64,000 nucleotides of DNA from Tethya wilhelma (Eukaryota; Porifera; Demospongiae; Tethyida; Tethyidae), in NCBI GenBank assembly GCA_964030475.1, contig CAXIPT010000050.1, forward strand, positions 62,001 to 126,000, written 5' to 3'. A program made the translations under genes and the position numbers. How positions within the stretch are numbered: the first letter of the stretch is position 1; each line of letters opens with the position of its first letter. Shown in pieces: positions 10,701-21,254 of the stretch. Below the pieces are notes generated by a model. The model saw only the letters and a program-made list of their open reading frames with translations. It did no database searches and was not told the origin of the DNA.

Positions 10701-13105
10701 TAGTGCTGTATTATTGTATCATTATATTTACATGCACCGTACCTTCAGGTTAGTCAAGGACCAGTTGCAATCACATGTCTTCCATCAGAGCAGACTACAA
10801 GCTCTACCTCAGCAGGAGTCCATAACCTATTCACTCGAGACAGTCAGACTAAGAGCTCATTTCACTCCATAGGCAAAGCTACTTCTGAATCAGTCAGTGT
10901 AAGTTATACACTCCTAAAGATACCATTGTTACAGTATGTCTTTATACACATGCATGTACACATTCCTACACTCAGGACAGTCAGCCTGTTGCGCTTCTTC
11001 AACCAAAACAGATTGACGAATTGCCAAAACAAATTAAGAGCTCATGCCATTCCAAAAACAAGCCCACCTCAGTCACTGTAAGATATTATTTGCTTGTATA
11101 CTTCAACTTTTAAAAAAGAAAGTATATAGTTTCATATACACACCAGTATTAGTGCAGGGTCTTACAGGAAAAGAAAGGGGCTGGGGATTCGGGGGGGGGT
11201 GGGAGGGCAGTAACAACCAAAAATTGGGCCAGAAATACTAATGTGGTCGGTATCAGGCTGCCTTAATAATTAATCACTGTATCATCATCTATAGAGGTCG
11301 GTTCGTCTGTGTATAAAACTATACATGTCAGTGATTATAGCGACTATGCAAAAATAGATAACAAAAGAAACCAGAGTGATATTTACGTTATTATAATATG
11401 TGCTAAAATTTAGACATCTCCTGATTAATTTTCATTAATTTTTAAGCACTGCATGCCCATTCCTTTAAACCACTTTCTTTTCTTGATGACATCTTTTGTT
11501 GCATATTCCTACACTCAGGACAGTCAGCCTGTTGCACTTCTTCAACCTAAACAGATTGACCAACCACCAAAACAAATCAAGAGCTCTAAGAATTATAGTT
11601 TCAAAAATAAAGCCTCTAAAATGACTGTAAGCCATGCCATGTGTGCAAACATGTCATTATTGATGGACATATATTTGTGTGTATAGATCTTTAAATATCA
11701 TACATATGTATAGTAGGAAATTCTTTCCCATAGACACAATACAAAATGTTCATGCGTATAAAACTTGAAAAGACAGCTATTTACCTTAAAGGAACTGTGT
11801 CACTATTATAAGCGGTGTTTTGTTACCAAAAATAAAATGCGTGACGTTTTATGACATTTTTTGTTGACAAATGCGCAATATACATACATGCATACACGGG
11901 GCTAATACCCGGGCCTGGTACCCAGATCACGCAAGAAACAAAACAAAAAACGTCACAAACGGTCATAGAACATCATAAAACGTCACACATTTTATTTTAG
12001 TAACAAAACACCGCTTATATAGTGACACAGTTCAGGTTTAGAGCCTCACTTAGAAAGATTTCTTACTGTATAATGAATATGAACCAACAAACTCATGAAA
12101 TATGAATTAGATGATTTTTGTTAGACTTTCTGCATGCTAGTATATATTCACAGCACAATGTCATAATTGTCATGTTTTTTTCCTTTTTTTTAGGATTTCC
12201 CAACTATTAGTTTATCTTGGAGAATTGCTCAACATGCACCTGCTAAGATAGCAAGATGGACGGATGCAGCAGTTGATGGTGACATCGCATACTTTAGATA
12301 CTTTCAGTATATCTATATGTACAATTCAACAAGCAACACCTGGTGTCAGCCTTTTAAGCCTTCCTCTTCTAGTGGTAACCACTCTGCTATTGCTGTTATC
12401 AATGGCTCATTGACCACTGTTGGAGGTGTCCAAAAAAATGGAGAGAATGTAAATCAGCTCTTCAGTCTTGTTCAATGTGGACGCAACATTTGGAGATGGA
12501 AGGAGAAATTACCTTGTATGCCAAACGGTCTAGAAATGGGACACACAAAAGTAGCTTGGAGTCATGATGGAAAACTAATAGTCGCTGCAAAGTATACATC
12601 GACAATTCTAATATTGAGTGTGGAGCGTCATCTGTGGTTTGAGGTGTGCAATCAACCCGTTCAACCGTGTCTAATGAATACAAACTCCTGGCTTCATAGT
12701 CTAGTGGCCTGCGGAGAACATCTATACTTGATTCACGTTGACAACCGAATGTTTAGATGTCTAACACGTGACCTTTTTGAGTCTACTTTGAAATCGAACC
12801 AAAAAGGAATTTGGACCGAACTAAAGCACAAAGGCTGTCCCTCCTACTCTACTTTTGTATCGTGTGGGGGTCGTCTCATGTCTGTTGGAGGGAAAATTGA
12901 TGATCGGCCCTCTTCTGCCATTAAGCTTTACTCTCCAACCACAAAGGCATGGAATGAGACAGGACACATGAAGACACCCCGATGGTACTGCTTTGCAGCT
13001 GTCATCCCAAACAATCGTTTACTTGTGGCTGGTGGGCACACAACTGGTGAGACGTCTGATTGTACAGACGAAGTGGAAATTGGAACTATTCAATTCAGCA
13101 CGTAG
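4751..13105 (+). CDS. Death domain x2 / coiled-coil / kelch protein, 11 exons, 1084 aa
   Basis: Model: 4751-5348, 6776-7033, 8559-8816, 8921-8958, 9380-9844, 9906-10175, 10238-10333, 10749-10898, 10976-11077, 11519-11626, 12194-13105. Every junction is GT-AG and the reading frame stays open throughout. Residues 1-199 are an unrecognised domain. Two near-identical Death domains follow (about 200-371), then a short linker, a charged coiled coil (about 385-629), a Ser/Gln/Lys linker (630-781) and a kelch propeller (782-1084). Known roles of the parts suggest a cytosolic adaptor: Death domains assemble homotypically and kelch repeats bind partners. No enzyme is visible. The two Death-domain exons and the 10976/11519 exon pair are internal exon duplications, so isoforms may use one or both. 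A kB-like site lies 110 bp upstream. Confidence 0.75.
5417..5520. repeat. Palindromic foldback sequence in intron 1
   Basis: Perfect 19-bp arms (GTACTATGGTTTTTCAGGG and its reverse complement) flank a partly self-complementary core. The right half recurs at about 7287-7320 as the left edge of the duplicated Death-domain exon unit. It may have been a breakpoint for that duplication. Confidence 0.7.
5708..6337. repeat. MITE family 1, full length (630 bp), TA flanks
   Basis: Terminal inverted repeats read GCCTCGTTCCCAGGCTCCTC inward from both ends, with a subterminal GAGGGAGAGAGCCTGG palindrome. TA dinucleotides flank both sides (5706-5707 and 6338-6339), as expected for Tc1/mariner-type target sites. 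No transposase ORF is present. Confidence 0.8.
6776..7033 (+). CDS. Death domain exon 1 (part of the gene at 4751-13105)
   Basis: This 258-nt phase-1/phase-1 exon encodes 86 residues with a Death-domain pattern: LTEVVKWFDLGVQL in helix 1, then TYELLTIRKDH, the conserved EMLIRWDQ...PTWRKLVPAL (helices 4-5, with the typical LxxWxxxxxxxTW spacing) and DLAEKIAKKHG in helix 6. It differs from the second exon mainly in helix 1 (KWFDL against DWLAL), with further single changes near AN/VN and IG/ID. Confidence 0.85.
7502..8137. repeat. MITE family 1, copy inside the duplicated exon unit
   Basis: Same TIRs and TA flanks as the element at 5708 and collinear with it. It was copied along with the Death-domain exon rather than inserted independently. 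Confidence 0.8.
8559..8816 (+). CDS. Death domain exon 2, tandem duplicate
   Basis: The length (258 nt) and phases (1/1) are identical to the exon at 6776, with one continuous frame, so cumulative or mutually exclusive inclusion would both keep the protein in frame. Conserved residues of Death-domain helices 2-6 are unchanged; the changes cluster in helix 1 (VVDWLALGVQLKLP). The 3' donor is GTGAG where copy 1 has GTAAG. Confidence 0.85.
9380..10175 (+). CDS. Coiled-coil exons of the Death-domain/kelch gene
   Basis: Two phase-0 exons (9380-9844 and 9906-10175) joined across a 61-bp intron. They encode about 245 residues rich in Glu, Lys, Gln and Leu in heptad-like order (for example LKGKVSSLETELKNQKEH and EEELAQTRRQLVDKEKELRK). 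This is a typical oligomerisation coil between the Death domains and the kelch repeats. A minus-strand ORF at 9646-10143 is its shadow. Confidence 0.75.
10439..10661. repeat. MITE family 1, short copy (223 bp), TA flanks
   Basis: It begins GCCTCGTTCCCAGGCTCCC and ends GAGCCTGGGAACAAGGC, with TA on both sides. It is an internally deleted relative of the 630-bp elements and lies in the intron between exons 7 and 8 of the Death-domain/kelch gene. Confidence 0.75.
11791..12034. repeat. MITE family 2, palindromic (about 244 bp)
   Basis: Left end GGAACTGTGTCACTATTATA and right end TATATAGTGACACAGTTC form inverted repeats that continue inward through an AAAATGCGTGACGTTTTATG-type stem. It sits in the last intron of the Death-domain/kelch gene. 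Related copies are at 48815 and 58227. Confidence 0.75.
12194..13105 (+). CDS. Kelch-repeat exon, last exon of the Death-domain/kelch gene
   Basis: This phase-0 exon encodes 303 residues and ends at TAG. Kelch-type blades are visible through repeated hydrophobic-GG and W signatures: INGSLTTVGG, CGGRLMSVGG, NNRLLVAGG, with NTW, NIWRW, HLWFEV and KAWNET between them. About five to six blades can be counted, enough for a single beta-propeller. The part from 12401 onward is repeated exactly at 20550. Confidence 0.8.
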   Translation, partial: DFPTISLSWRIAQHAPAKIARWTDAAVDGDIAYFRYFQYIYMYNSTSNTWCQPFKPSSSSGNHSAIAVINGSLTTVGGVQKNGENVNQLFSLVQCGRNIWRWKEKLPCMPNGLEMGHTKVAWSHDGKLIVAAKYTSTILILSVERHLWFEVCNQPVQPCLMNTNSWLHSLVACGEHLYLIHVDNRMFRCLTRDLFESTLKSNQKGIWTELKHKGCPSYSTFVSCGGRLMSVGGKIDDRPSSAIKLYSPTTKAWNETGHMKTPRWYCFAAVIPNNRLLVAGGHTTGETSDCTDEVEIGTIQFST

Positions 13106-13490
13106 CTAGATCTGTGTGCAGTCTCATTATTTGAGTTTGTCCATGCAACACACTGTTAATTGTTGTCATAATAGCATAATGTATACACGTATAGTACTGT
13201 TTATACACATGATATTTGCCAGCTCAGGCTGGCAAATATGGACTTTACATTATCATCATCATTATGCGGTAGTTGGTTTAGACAATGAATATTCTTGTGA
13301 TTTTAGTTATTGTTACCCTACAGTTATAGATCTATTTAACTTCCAAACTGTAACCACTTTAGAAGTATTACTAAATTTTCATGTTTAATAATAATACCAG
13401 CAACTATTTCTGTTGGAAATGGTCATCAAAGTAGTTTGCTCTTTATTATTATTAATATCCGGAAATACACAAAACAATTTACAATTATCC

Positions 13491-13568
13491 GGATGTGTGG
13501 TTTAGTTGACAGCTGGGAAACAAAAGGACACGTACTCAGGGCTGTTTTGATTCATGCAGAAGACAAAA
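13491..13568 (+). other. Putative 5' leader exon in front of the first Cys-rich gene (approximate left end)
   Basis: A conserved block (CTCAGGGCTGTTTTG... ending ACAAAA then GTAAGC) has a good donor at 13569. Homologous blocks lie at about 17610-17686 and 21640-21717, each before a gene whose first coding exon lacks an obvious promoter. It looks like a shared non-coding first exon. The transcription start is not determined. Confidence 0.4.
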
Positions 13569-14097
13569 GTAAGCTTATAACAGTGAGTCTTTGCTTTACC
13601 ATAGTAATTATTATGCTTGATTGTTTGTAAAAATACTACACATAGCCTCTACTGATAGATCCATTTTTAAGACACATGGCTCAGCCTGACACTATATCGT
13701 GAGACAGATATTTTTATGTTAATTGTCAGATGGTGCTGTTTTGCATTTGGTACCTTATGGGGTTTGTATTATAAGGATAAACCTTCAGTTCTTAGCACTA
13801 GCCTGGCATGCGTGCACATGGGCTAAATTCAGGTAAAAGTCAAAGAGGCTTTATGCTTGCTCAAAAAGACAAATAAAGTTTTTTTAGGAGTCAGTATAAT
13901 TATGATTCCACAGCCCATGTATGTATATGTAGTCAGGATGTGTCTCAGACTGGTTATACATCAGCAAAAACTGAATTCATTTTGCTGTTGTTTATACTGA
14001 AAGGTGACCTTCCAAAACCACACACACTACAAAACAAACATCCTGCATGTTCGTGGCTTTATCAGATGTTTGTACTATCACTCTGTTGTGTTGTAGA

Positions 14098-14183
14098 ATG
14101 GCTGGACCAAACAACCAGCAGGAGGAATCTAATGTCCACACAAGATTGTCGGAAATTGATCAATACAAGACTATCCTTCAGAT
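14098..14183 (+). pseudogene. Truncated first coding exon of the DED gene
   Basis: A TGTAG acceptor is followed by an ATG and 28 codons identical to the DED gene start at 22247. The sequence breaks at 14184 and runs into an inverted repeat, so no death-fold domain is encoded. It is a by-product of the 1,783-bp duplication. Confidence 0.8.
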
Positions 14184-14184
14184 A

Positions 14185-14445
14185 ATAATAATATTATACA
14201 GGGTTTCATGCACGTATATACATGATTTAAGTTCTTGATCAGTCGATAATTATTATAATCATTTTTCTACAGATTTTACTACTTGTAATATATAGTTGCC
14301 CTTTTTTCATCTATCATGATGTTGTCATATGGAAAAGTCATGCAGCTGTAGTAAAATCTGTAGAAAAATGATTATAATAATTATCGACTGATCAAGAACT
14401 TAAATCATGTATATACGTGCATGAAACCCTGTATAATATTATTAT
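14185..14445. repeat. 98-bp perfect inverted repeat at the duplication breakpoint
   Basis: Arms at 14185-14282 and 14348-14445 are exact reverse complements around a 65-bp loop. The right arm has its homologue in normal orientation at about 18255-18360, so the left arm is an extra inverted copy placed exactly where the 1,783-bp duplicate ends. Confidence 0.85.
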
Positions 14446-14541
14446 ATACTTACAGTATGTATACTCTGTCTATAAAATTTATTTTTATACATAAGGAAGT
14501 TAATTTTTTGTTTGTCTGTTTGTCTGTTTGTTTTATTTCAG

Positions 14542-17272
14542 AATTCCCAAGAGTTCTGTGCCTCTCAATGTGCCCAGCTTGTTGTGGAAGCCTTTTATGA
14601 TTGTGAATCAAAATTTGGTTCAGTTCTTTCAATTATATTTAGTTCCGAACTACTAAACACCACTTATGCACAGATGCTTCAAGCAGGTAAAGCAATAATA
14701 ACAATCATTATTCTCATTGCATTTTGTGACTGTATTAATAATATAACTTAATCATGTTTTGCATGCTGTATGATGGTCATGCTTATAAATCAGTTATGTA
14801 CCCTACTATCTTTCCCAAACTGTTTACTCCGATGAAGCTAGACATGAAGGGAATATTAATTTTATACTAGCTAGTCAAGTGATTTATTATACCGTAGTTT
14901 TTGGGGTGGTAAAATTTTTGTGGTCTTTGAAAATTTCGCTGGTTCATAGAAAGAATTTAATGGTTACATAGGGCGTATACAGGTTAACCACACCCCAGCC
15001 CTTATTTGTGGGTAAATATTTTGTGGTTTGTCATTTAACCATGCAAATGCATAGGCTGTCAAATCACTTGCAATTGAAGGCAATTGTACCCAAGAAAATT
15101 ACTAAATTAATGATGTGCATATACCTCTGATATCTTGGCTGGTAGATGCATGCATATAATATATAATTCGTCAATAGATCAGAATTATATTTGACTGTAT
15201 GTGTAGGGTATAATATTCTTATCTTACTCCCAAATATTGTAAATTCGCTAATGCAAGTATCGAATATTATCTTGTAGGATGTTCAAAGGATAACTTGGAT
15301 CCATCTCGTGTCTGCTTTAATCTGATTATTGATGATGAGAATTCTGCAACTATGATTGGAGAGGCTGCATCATCAGAGGCTTGTCAACAGTCACTGCAAA
15401 ATGGTGATTGTGATTCAACTTGTGAGGCAGCCATCAACTCGGTATGTTCTCCATTTCCCTTTTAAATTTTAAGTTATCAGTGAATCACATGTGTGCAAGG
15501 ATGCATGCATGCAGTGATCATATACTCATAGTTATAAACATCCTGCTTATTATTACTTTGTGTGTGACGCAATTACTTGACTAGATTGTGTAGGCTTCCA
15601 TTAATAAATAAATGTGTGGGTATGTCACTCTCTTCACTTAATATGTAAAATTATACAGAACTTATCAATTAACGCTAGTATGTACTGTTATTTTAACAGT
15701 ACATGTATATACTTAAAGTGGTTAGTGCATGACCCTATCTGTACTATAGAAATATGTTAATTAACCATTTGTCCATGCCACATATACTACATCTATTATC
15801 AAGTTTCGCCCCCATACATTTTAGGAAGTTTGTGAGGTTAACCTCTAGTAGGCGTTTGTTCAAATTGGACAAACCTAGTCCCACAATGCATTTTATAGGA
15901 AGTTAGCATCACGTCCAAGTAACCTGCATTCTGAGGTCACTATAACCTCGATCAGCCTTTTTTTTTTTCAACTGTGTATTATTATTATGACATGTACAGA
16001 TTATACGTAGAAGTACCCACGCACTTTAGGAAGCTAACTATTGCATGCTTCCTAGAAAGTTAACAATCAAGCCCAAGTGACCTGCATTCTGAGGTCACTG
16101 ACCTCAGCCATTTTATTTTCCAACTGTGTAGGACATGTACCCATCATGCCTAAGTGACCTGCATTCTGAGGTCACTAACTTCAGCCTTAAATTGTTTTCA
16201 ACTGCATGTGCATGACATGTGCTGATTATAGATTTAAGTACCCATGCATATGTTATAGGAAGCTATATAGCTATTGCTTGCAACATGTAAATTAAAATTA
16301 TTAGGTAACAGTTAATGCTTATAGTAATCTAATTTCTATAATTTGATTAGACAGCTACAACATAACTCTTTCAGAGGTCTCTATGAGTTGATGTGAAATA
16401 GTCGGAAGAGTGCATAACTACGTACTACACACTCTTATTTATTAAATTTTAAAAGAAATAGTCACGTGCCCAAATTAAGGCATGCCTTGCGCCAAATTGA
16501 GACATGCCTTGCATGTTGGTTCTTTCTGAATCTATACTTCTTAGTAATACCGTACGTGCATGGCATGCCCACAAAAATCTCTGCTATTGAACTATAATAG
16601 CTAAATCCAAGTTCTTTCAAAGATGTTTTTTTGAAAATGTAAGACTTTTCAGGCCCGTAGGGAGTGGGGGGGGGGGTGCAAGGGGGTGCATGTGCACCCC
16701 CCTTTTGAAACAAAAAGAAGAACTAAGATTTAGGTACAATCACAAAACATTAAGTTTTAAAATCATGAAAAATGCTCCAAAATTCACCTAGATTTTCCAC
16801 TTTTCTATGTGACCTTTTCAGTAGTCAATATGCACCCCCCTTTCAAGAATCCTGGCTACAGGCCTGGCTTTTGTGCATAGGTTCACCAAGAGGGATCCTT
16901 CAAATCTCTAATAATACTGAAAAAATTCTTCCCTTTTGTGCTTTGCACTGTTGCTACAATTATATATGAAACAGCGCATGACCGCGTCTCTACTATACTG
17001 AATTATTTTGTGGTTTTCTTCATTTTCTTCCAATGCAGCTCAGTTGTTGTACCGGCACAGCATTGATTGAGCTATTTGACTTTCCCAACAAAAACAGCGT
17101 ACGACTGTTCCGTGACTACTGTAACCACCAGGCGTGTGAGGTTCCCTTTCCACTGGGTACCACCATGGCTCCAACTACAATGGAGGATGACAAGGCAACC
17201 ACAATCCATGGCACTGTTGCTGTGCTGGTGATGATATTTGCTAGCCTGAGTGCTCTCATGATGTACTTTTGA
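14542..17272 (+). CDS. Cys-rich, probably GPI-anchored surface protein (N-terminus not found)
   Basis: Exons 14542-14686, 15278-15441 and 17039-17272 join in frame (180 codons plus stop). Exon 1 has CASQC...YDC, exon 2 GCSKDN...VCF...EACQ...GDCDSTC, and exon 3 LSCCTG...YCNHQACEVPFP. A Thr/Met-rich spacer and a C-terminal hydrophobic run (VAVLVMIFASLSALMMYF, ending directly at the stop) follow, which is typical of a GPI-attachment signal. The regularly spaced cysteines suggest a secreted disulphide-bonded domain. No ATG or signal peptide lies in exon 1; the first coding exon must be upstream or was lost. The family is not recognised. Confidence 0.6.
15830..16290. repeat. Intronic tandem-like repeats containing GACCTGCATTCTGAGGTCAC
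   Basis: Units of about 100-180 bp each contain TTTAGGAAGTT/AGCTA, then an AAGTGACCTGCATTCTGAGG-type motif, then TCAACTGTGTA. Three units are seen here and two more in the homologous intron at 19590-19940. The core TGACCTGCATTCTGAGGTCA is a near-palindromic pair of GACCT/AGGTC half-sites. Confidence 0.65.
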
Positions 17273-17609
17273 TTAATATTAATTGTTTGAATAGCTAAAG
17301 CACCCATTCTTTGGTCTTAGTTTATTTAGTTTTGAACTTTTGAATATTCTTATAGATATAAAAATTTAATACAATGTCATTAATCGTGTAGTTTTAGTAA
17401 AAGACTTTAAGTTATCATGATATTGTACTGTTAACCCTACACTTATAATTATATATCTACTAGGTTAGCTTTCAAACTTTCTCCCTATGTAGCTATATGT
17501 ACGTTTGTGATAGTATTAAATTTTTTAAATGGCAACAACTGTTGTTGGAAATGGGAAATGGACATCAAATTAATATGCTCATGTTATCCGGACACGTACA
17601 CAAGCAATT

Positions 17610-17686
17610 ATCCGGAAGTAAATTTGTGTACTTGAGAACAAAAGGACGATCACTCAGGGCTGTTTTGCTACAGGCAGGAAACAAAA
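17610..17686 (+). other. Putative 5' leader exon before the second Cys-rich gene (approximate left end)
   Basis: Diverged homologue of the leader at 13491-13568, ending ACAAAA with a GTAAGC donor at 17687. Flanking sequence from about 17330 to 18180 is also homologous to 13290-14100, showing that promoter and leader were duplicated together. Confidence 0.35.
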
Positions 17687-18421
17687 GTAAGCTTTATATA
17701 ACATGAGTCTTTACTTTACCATTGTAATTCTTATGCCTGCAAGTTTGTAAAATATCTACACATATTATTATATACATGGTAAATTCATTATTATGACAAG
17801 TGTCACATAAAATTTAATCAAGACACAATGCCATGGCCCAGAATGCTCAGAAAGAAGCATGTATGACAGATAATTTTTTATGTTGATGGTGCTGTCTTAC
17901 AATCAGGACCTTAATTGAAAAGTTTGTATAATTTATGGTTCTGAAAAAATAATTAAATTTTAGTTGCTCAACACTTGTCCAAGCATTTTAGAGAACTTAC
18001 GTATTAGTGAAAGGACTGATAAATTATGCTTCTGTGATTCATGCAGGTCTAAATCAAGTCCTTATAGCATTTTAATAAAGCTCTTTTGCTATAATTATTT
18101 CAGTTTTACCAGAGGCAGATAATTGTCAAGTTTTGGGGACTCAGTATTAATTATTATTCCACAGTATAGGCCATGGACTACCTGCATGCTTAGTATACCA
18201 TAATATAGTTGCCCTTTTCATCTATCATGATGTTGTCATATGGAAAAGTCATGTTTATAGCTATTAATAGTAAAATCTGTAGAAAAATGATTATAATTAA
18301 TCTACTGTACGTAGTGATTGATCAAGAATTTAAATCGTGTACATGCTTGAAACCCTACGTATAACTCTGTCTATTATCATACATAAGGAAGTTTTTTGTT
18401 TGTCTGTTTGTTTTATTTCAG

Positions 18422-20549
18422 AATTTCCAAGAGTTCTGCGCCTCTTAATGTGCCCAGCTTGTTGTGGAAGCTTTTTATGATTGTGAATCAAAATTTGGTT
18501 CAGTTCTTTCAATTGTATTTAGTTCTGAACTACTAAACACCACTTATGCACAGATGCTTCAAGCAGGTAAAGCAAAAATAATAACAATCATTATTCTCAT
18601 TGCATTTTGTGACTGTATTAATAATAATGCTTAATTATATAACCATGTTTTGCATGCTGTATGATGTCATATCCTACTATCTTTCCCAACTGCATGTTCA
18701 CTCCGATGAAGCTAGACATGAAGGGAATATTTAAACTAGCTAGTCAAGCAATTTATTATACCATAGTTTTCGGGGTGGTAAAGTTTTCGTGGTCTCTGAA
18801 AATTCCGCTTGTTCATAGAAAGAATTTAATGGTTACTGTTACATAGGATGCATACAGCTAGGCTATAGCCATACCCCAGCCCTTTTTTTGGGTAAATATC
18901 TTGGTTTATAGATGCATAATTTATGTAGGGTATAATATTCTTATCTTATGAATAAACTGTTGTGTATATAATTATAATAGTTTATAAATATATTATATTA
19001 TTATACTCCCAAATATATTATAATTTATTGTCAATTCGCTAATGCAAGTATCAAATATCTTGTAGGATGTTCAAAGGATAACTTGGATCCATCTCGTGTC
19101 TGCTTTAATCTGATTATTGATGATGAGAATTCTGCAACTATGATTGGAGAGGCTGCATCATCAGAGGCTTGTCAACAGTCACTGCAAAATGGTGATTGTG
19201 ATTCAACTTGTGAGGCAGCCATCAACTCGGTATGTTCTCTTTTTCCTTTTAAATTTTAAGTTATCCAAGAATCGCAGGCATGTGTGCAGTGATCATATTC
19301 ATAGTTTAATAGTTATAAGCATCCTGCATATTATTATATTATAATGTGTGTGATGCAATTACTTGTGTAGGCTTCCATTAATTAATAAATGTGTGGGTAT
19401 GTCACTCTCTTCACTTATATAAAATTATATAGAACTTATTAACACTATAGTACCTACTGTTATTAGCAGTACATGTATATACTTAAGTGGTTAGTGCATG
19501 ACCCTAACTGTACTATAGAAATATGTTAATTAACCATGTGTCCATGCCACATTTACTGCATCTGTTATCAAGTTTCGCCCCCATACATTTTAGGAAGTTT
19601 ATGAGGTTAACCTGTAGTAAAAGTTTATTCAAATGGGACAAACCTAGTCCCACAATGCATTTTGTAGGAAGTTAGCATCACATCCAAGTGACCTAGCTGT
19701 ATTCTGAGGTCACTAACCTCAATCAGCCTTTTTTTTTTCAACTGTGTATGACATGTACAGATTATAGAAGTATACCTAGGCATGCACTTTAGGAAGCTAG
19801 CTATTGCATACTTCCTAGAAAGTTAGCAATCACACCCAAGTGACCTGCATTCTGAGGTCACTAACCTCAGCCTTTTTTTTCTTTTTACAGCGTAGGACAT
19901 GTACAGATTATAGAAATACTCATGCATGTTGTAGGAAGCTAGCTATTGCATGTGTCATGGTGTCCATTATGCAATATAAATTAAATATTAAGTAATAGTT
20001 ATACTGCCTAGAGTAACCACTTAATCTAATTGCTAAAATTTAATTAGACATGTACAGCACTGTTTTCAGTTCAATGTAACAGTTATACTGGGTTCAGTGT
20101 GTATAGCTAATAGTCATGTGCCAAAATTGAGACATGCCTTTCATGTTTGAAAGTTGTTTCACACACGTACACAAGTTCTTTCAAGACCGGGTGTTTTTTT
20201 TTAAATCTAAGACTTATTGTAAGTTCACCAAGACTTAGAGGGCCCCTTCAACAATGTCATCTCTAGTAATACTAGTATTTAAAATTCCTTTCCTTTCTGT
20301 GCATTGCACTGTTGGCTATAATTATATGGAACAGTGCATGACCGTTTCTCTACTGTACTGAATTATTATGCGGTACGTTTCTTCATTTTCTTCCAATGCA
20401 GCTCAGTTGTTGTACCGGCACAGCATTGATTGAGTTATTTGACTTTCCCGACAAAAACTACGTACGACTGTTCCGTGACTACTGTAACCACCAGGCATGT
20501 GAGGTCCCCTTTCCACTGGACAAGGCACATACTATCCATAGTGGCACAC
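18422..20549 (+). pseudogene. Second Cys-rich GPI-type gene copy, pseudogene
   Basis: Exons correspond to 18422-18566, 19066-19229 and 20402-20549. Exon 1 has an in-frame TAA at 18446-18448 where the first copy reads CAA. Exon 3 has lost 33 nt of the linker and is broken at about 20549, where it runs out of frame into kelch sequence, so the hydrophobic GPI signal is missing. Exon 2 is almost unchanged from copy 1 while the introns differ clearly, so the exons were under selection before decay or were homogenised. Confidence 0.8.
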
Positions 20550-21254
20550 AATGGCTCATTGACCACTGTTGGAGGTGTCCAAAAAAATGGAGAGAATGTA
20601 AATCAGCTCTTCAGTCTTGTTCAATGTGGACGCAACATTTGGAGATGGAAGGAGAAATTACCTTGTATGCCAAACGGTCTAGAAATGGGACACACAAAAG
20701 TAGCTTGGAGTCATGATGGAAAACTAATAGTCGCTGCAAAGTATACATCGACAATTCTAATATTGAGTGTGGAGCGTCATCTGTGGTTTGAGGTGTGCAA
20801 TCAACCCGTTCAACCGTGTCTAATGAATACAAACTCCTGGCTTCATAGTCTAGTGGCCTGCGGAGAACATCTATACTTGATTCACGTTGACAACCGAATG
20901 TTTAGATGTCTAACACGTGACCTTTTTGAGTCTACTTTGAAATCGAACCAAAAAGGAATTTGGACCGAACTAAAGCACAAAGGCTGTCCCTCCTACTCTA
21001 CTTTTGTATCGTGTGGGGGTCGTCTCATGTCTGTTGGAGGGAAAATTGATGATCGGCCCTCTTCTGCCATTAAGCTTTACTCTCCAACCACAAAGGCATG
21101 GAATGAGACAGGACACATGAAGACACCCCGATGGTACTGCTTTGCAGCTGTCATCCCAAACAATCGTTTACTTGTGGCTGGTGGGCACACAACTGGTGAG
21201 ACGTCTGATTGTACAGACGAAGTGGAAATTGGAACTATTCAATTCAGCACGTAG
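20550..21254 (+). pseudogene. 5'-truncated duplicate of the kelch exon
   Basis: It is identical to 12401-13105 and still open to the TAG, but lacks the first 69 codons of the exon and all upstream exons. The preceding Cys-rich exon enters it in a different frame. A long plus-strand ORF (from 20430) bridges the junction in the kelch frame, but no splice site or promoter supports a protein. Confidence 0.75.

Larger units (their letters stand above)
12401..14183 (+). repeat. 1,783-bp direct duplication, copy 1
   Basis: From AATGGCTCAT (12401) to the GAT at 14181-14183 it matches 20550-22332 at a constant offset of 8,149 bp; no mismatch was noticed and all ORFs within translate identically. It contains most of the kelch exon, the intergenic region and the start of the DED gene exon. 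13106-14097 otherwise holds only the putative leader exon described separately. Confidence 0.9.

Noticed and set aside
13116..13630. Two plus-strand ORFs after the kelch exon (repeated at 21265-21779)
   Set aside because: They fall in 3' UTR or leader sequence, with no domain; identity between copies only reflects the duplication.
20430..21254. 274-codon ORF as a real kelch gene
   Set aside because: It lacks the upstream exons and the first blades, and begins inside another gene's exon in the wrong frame.
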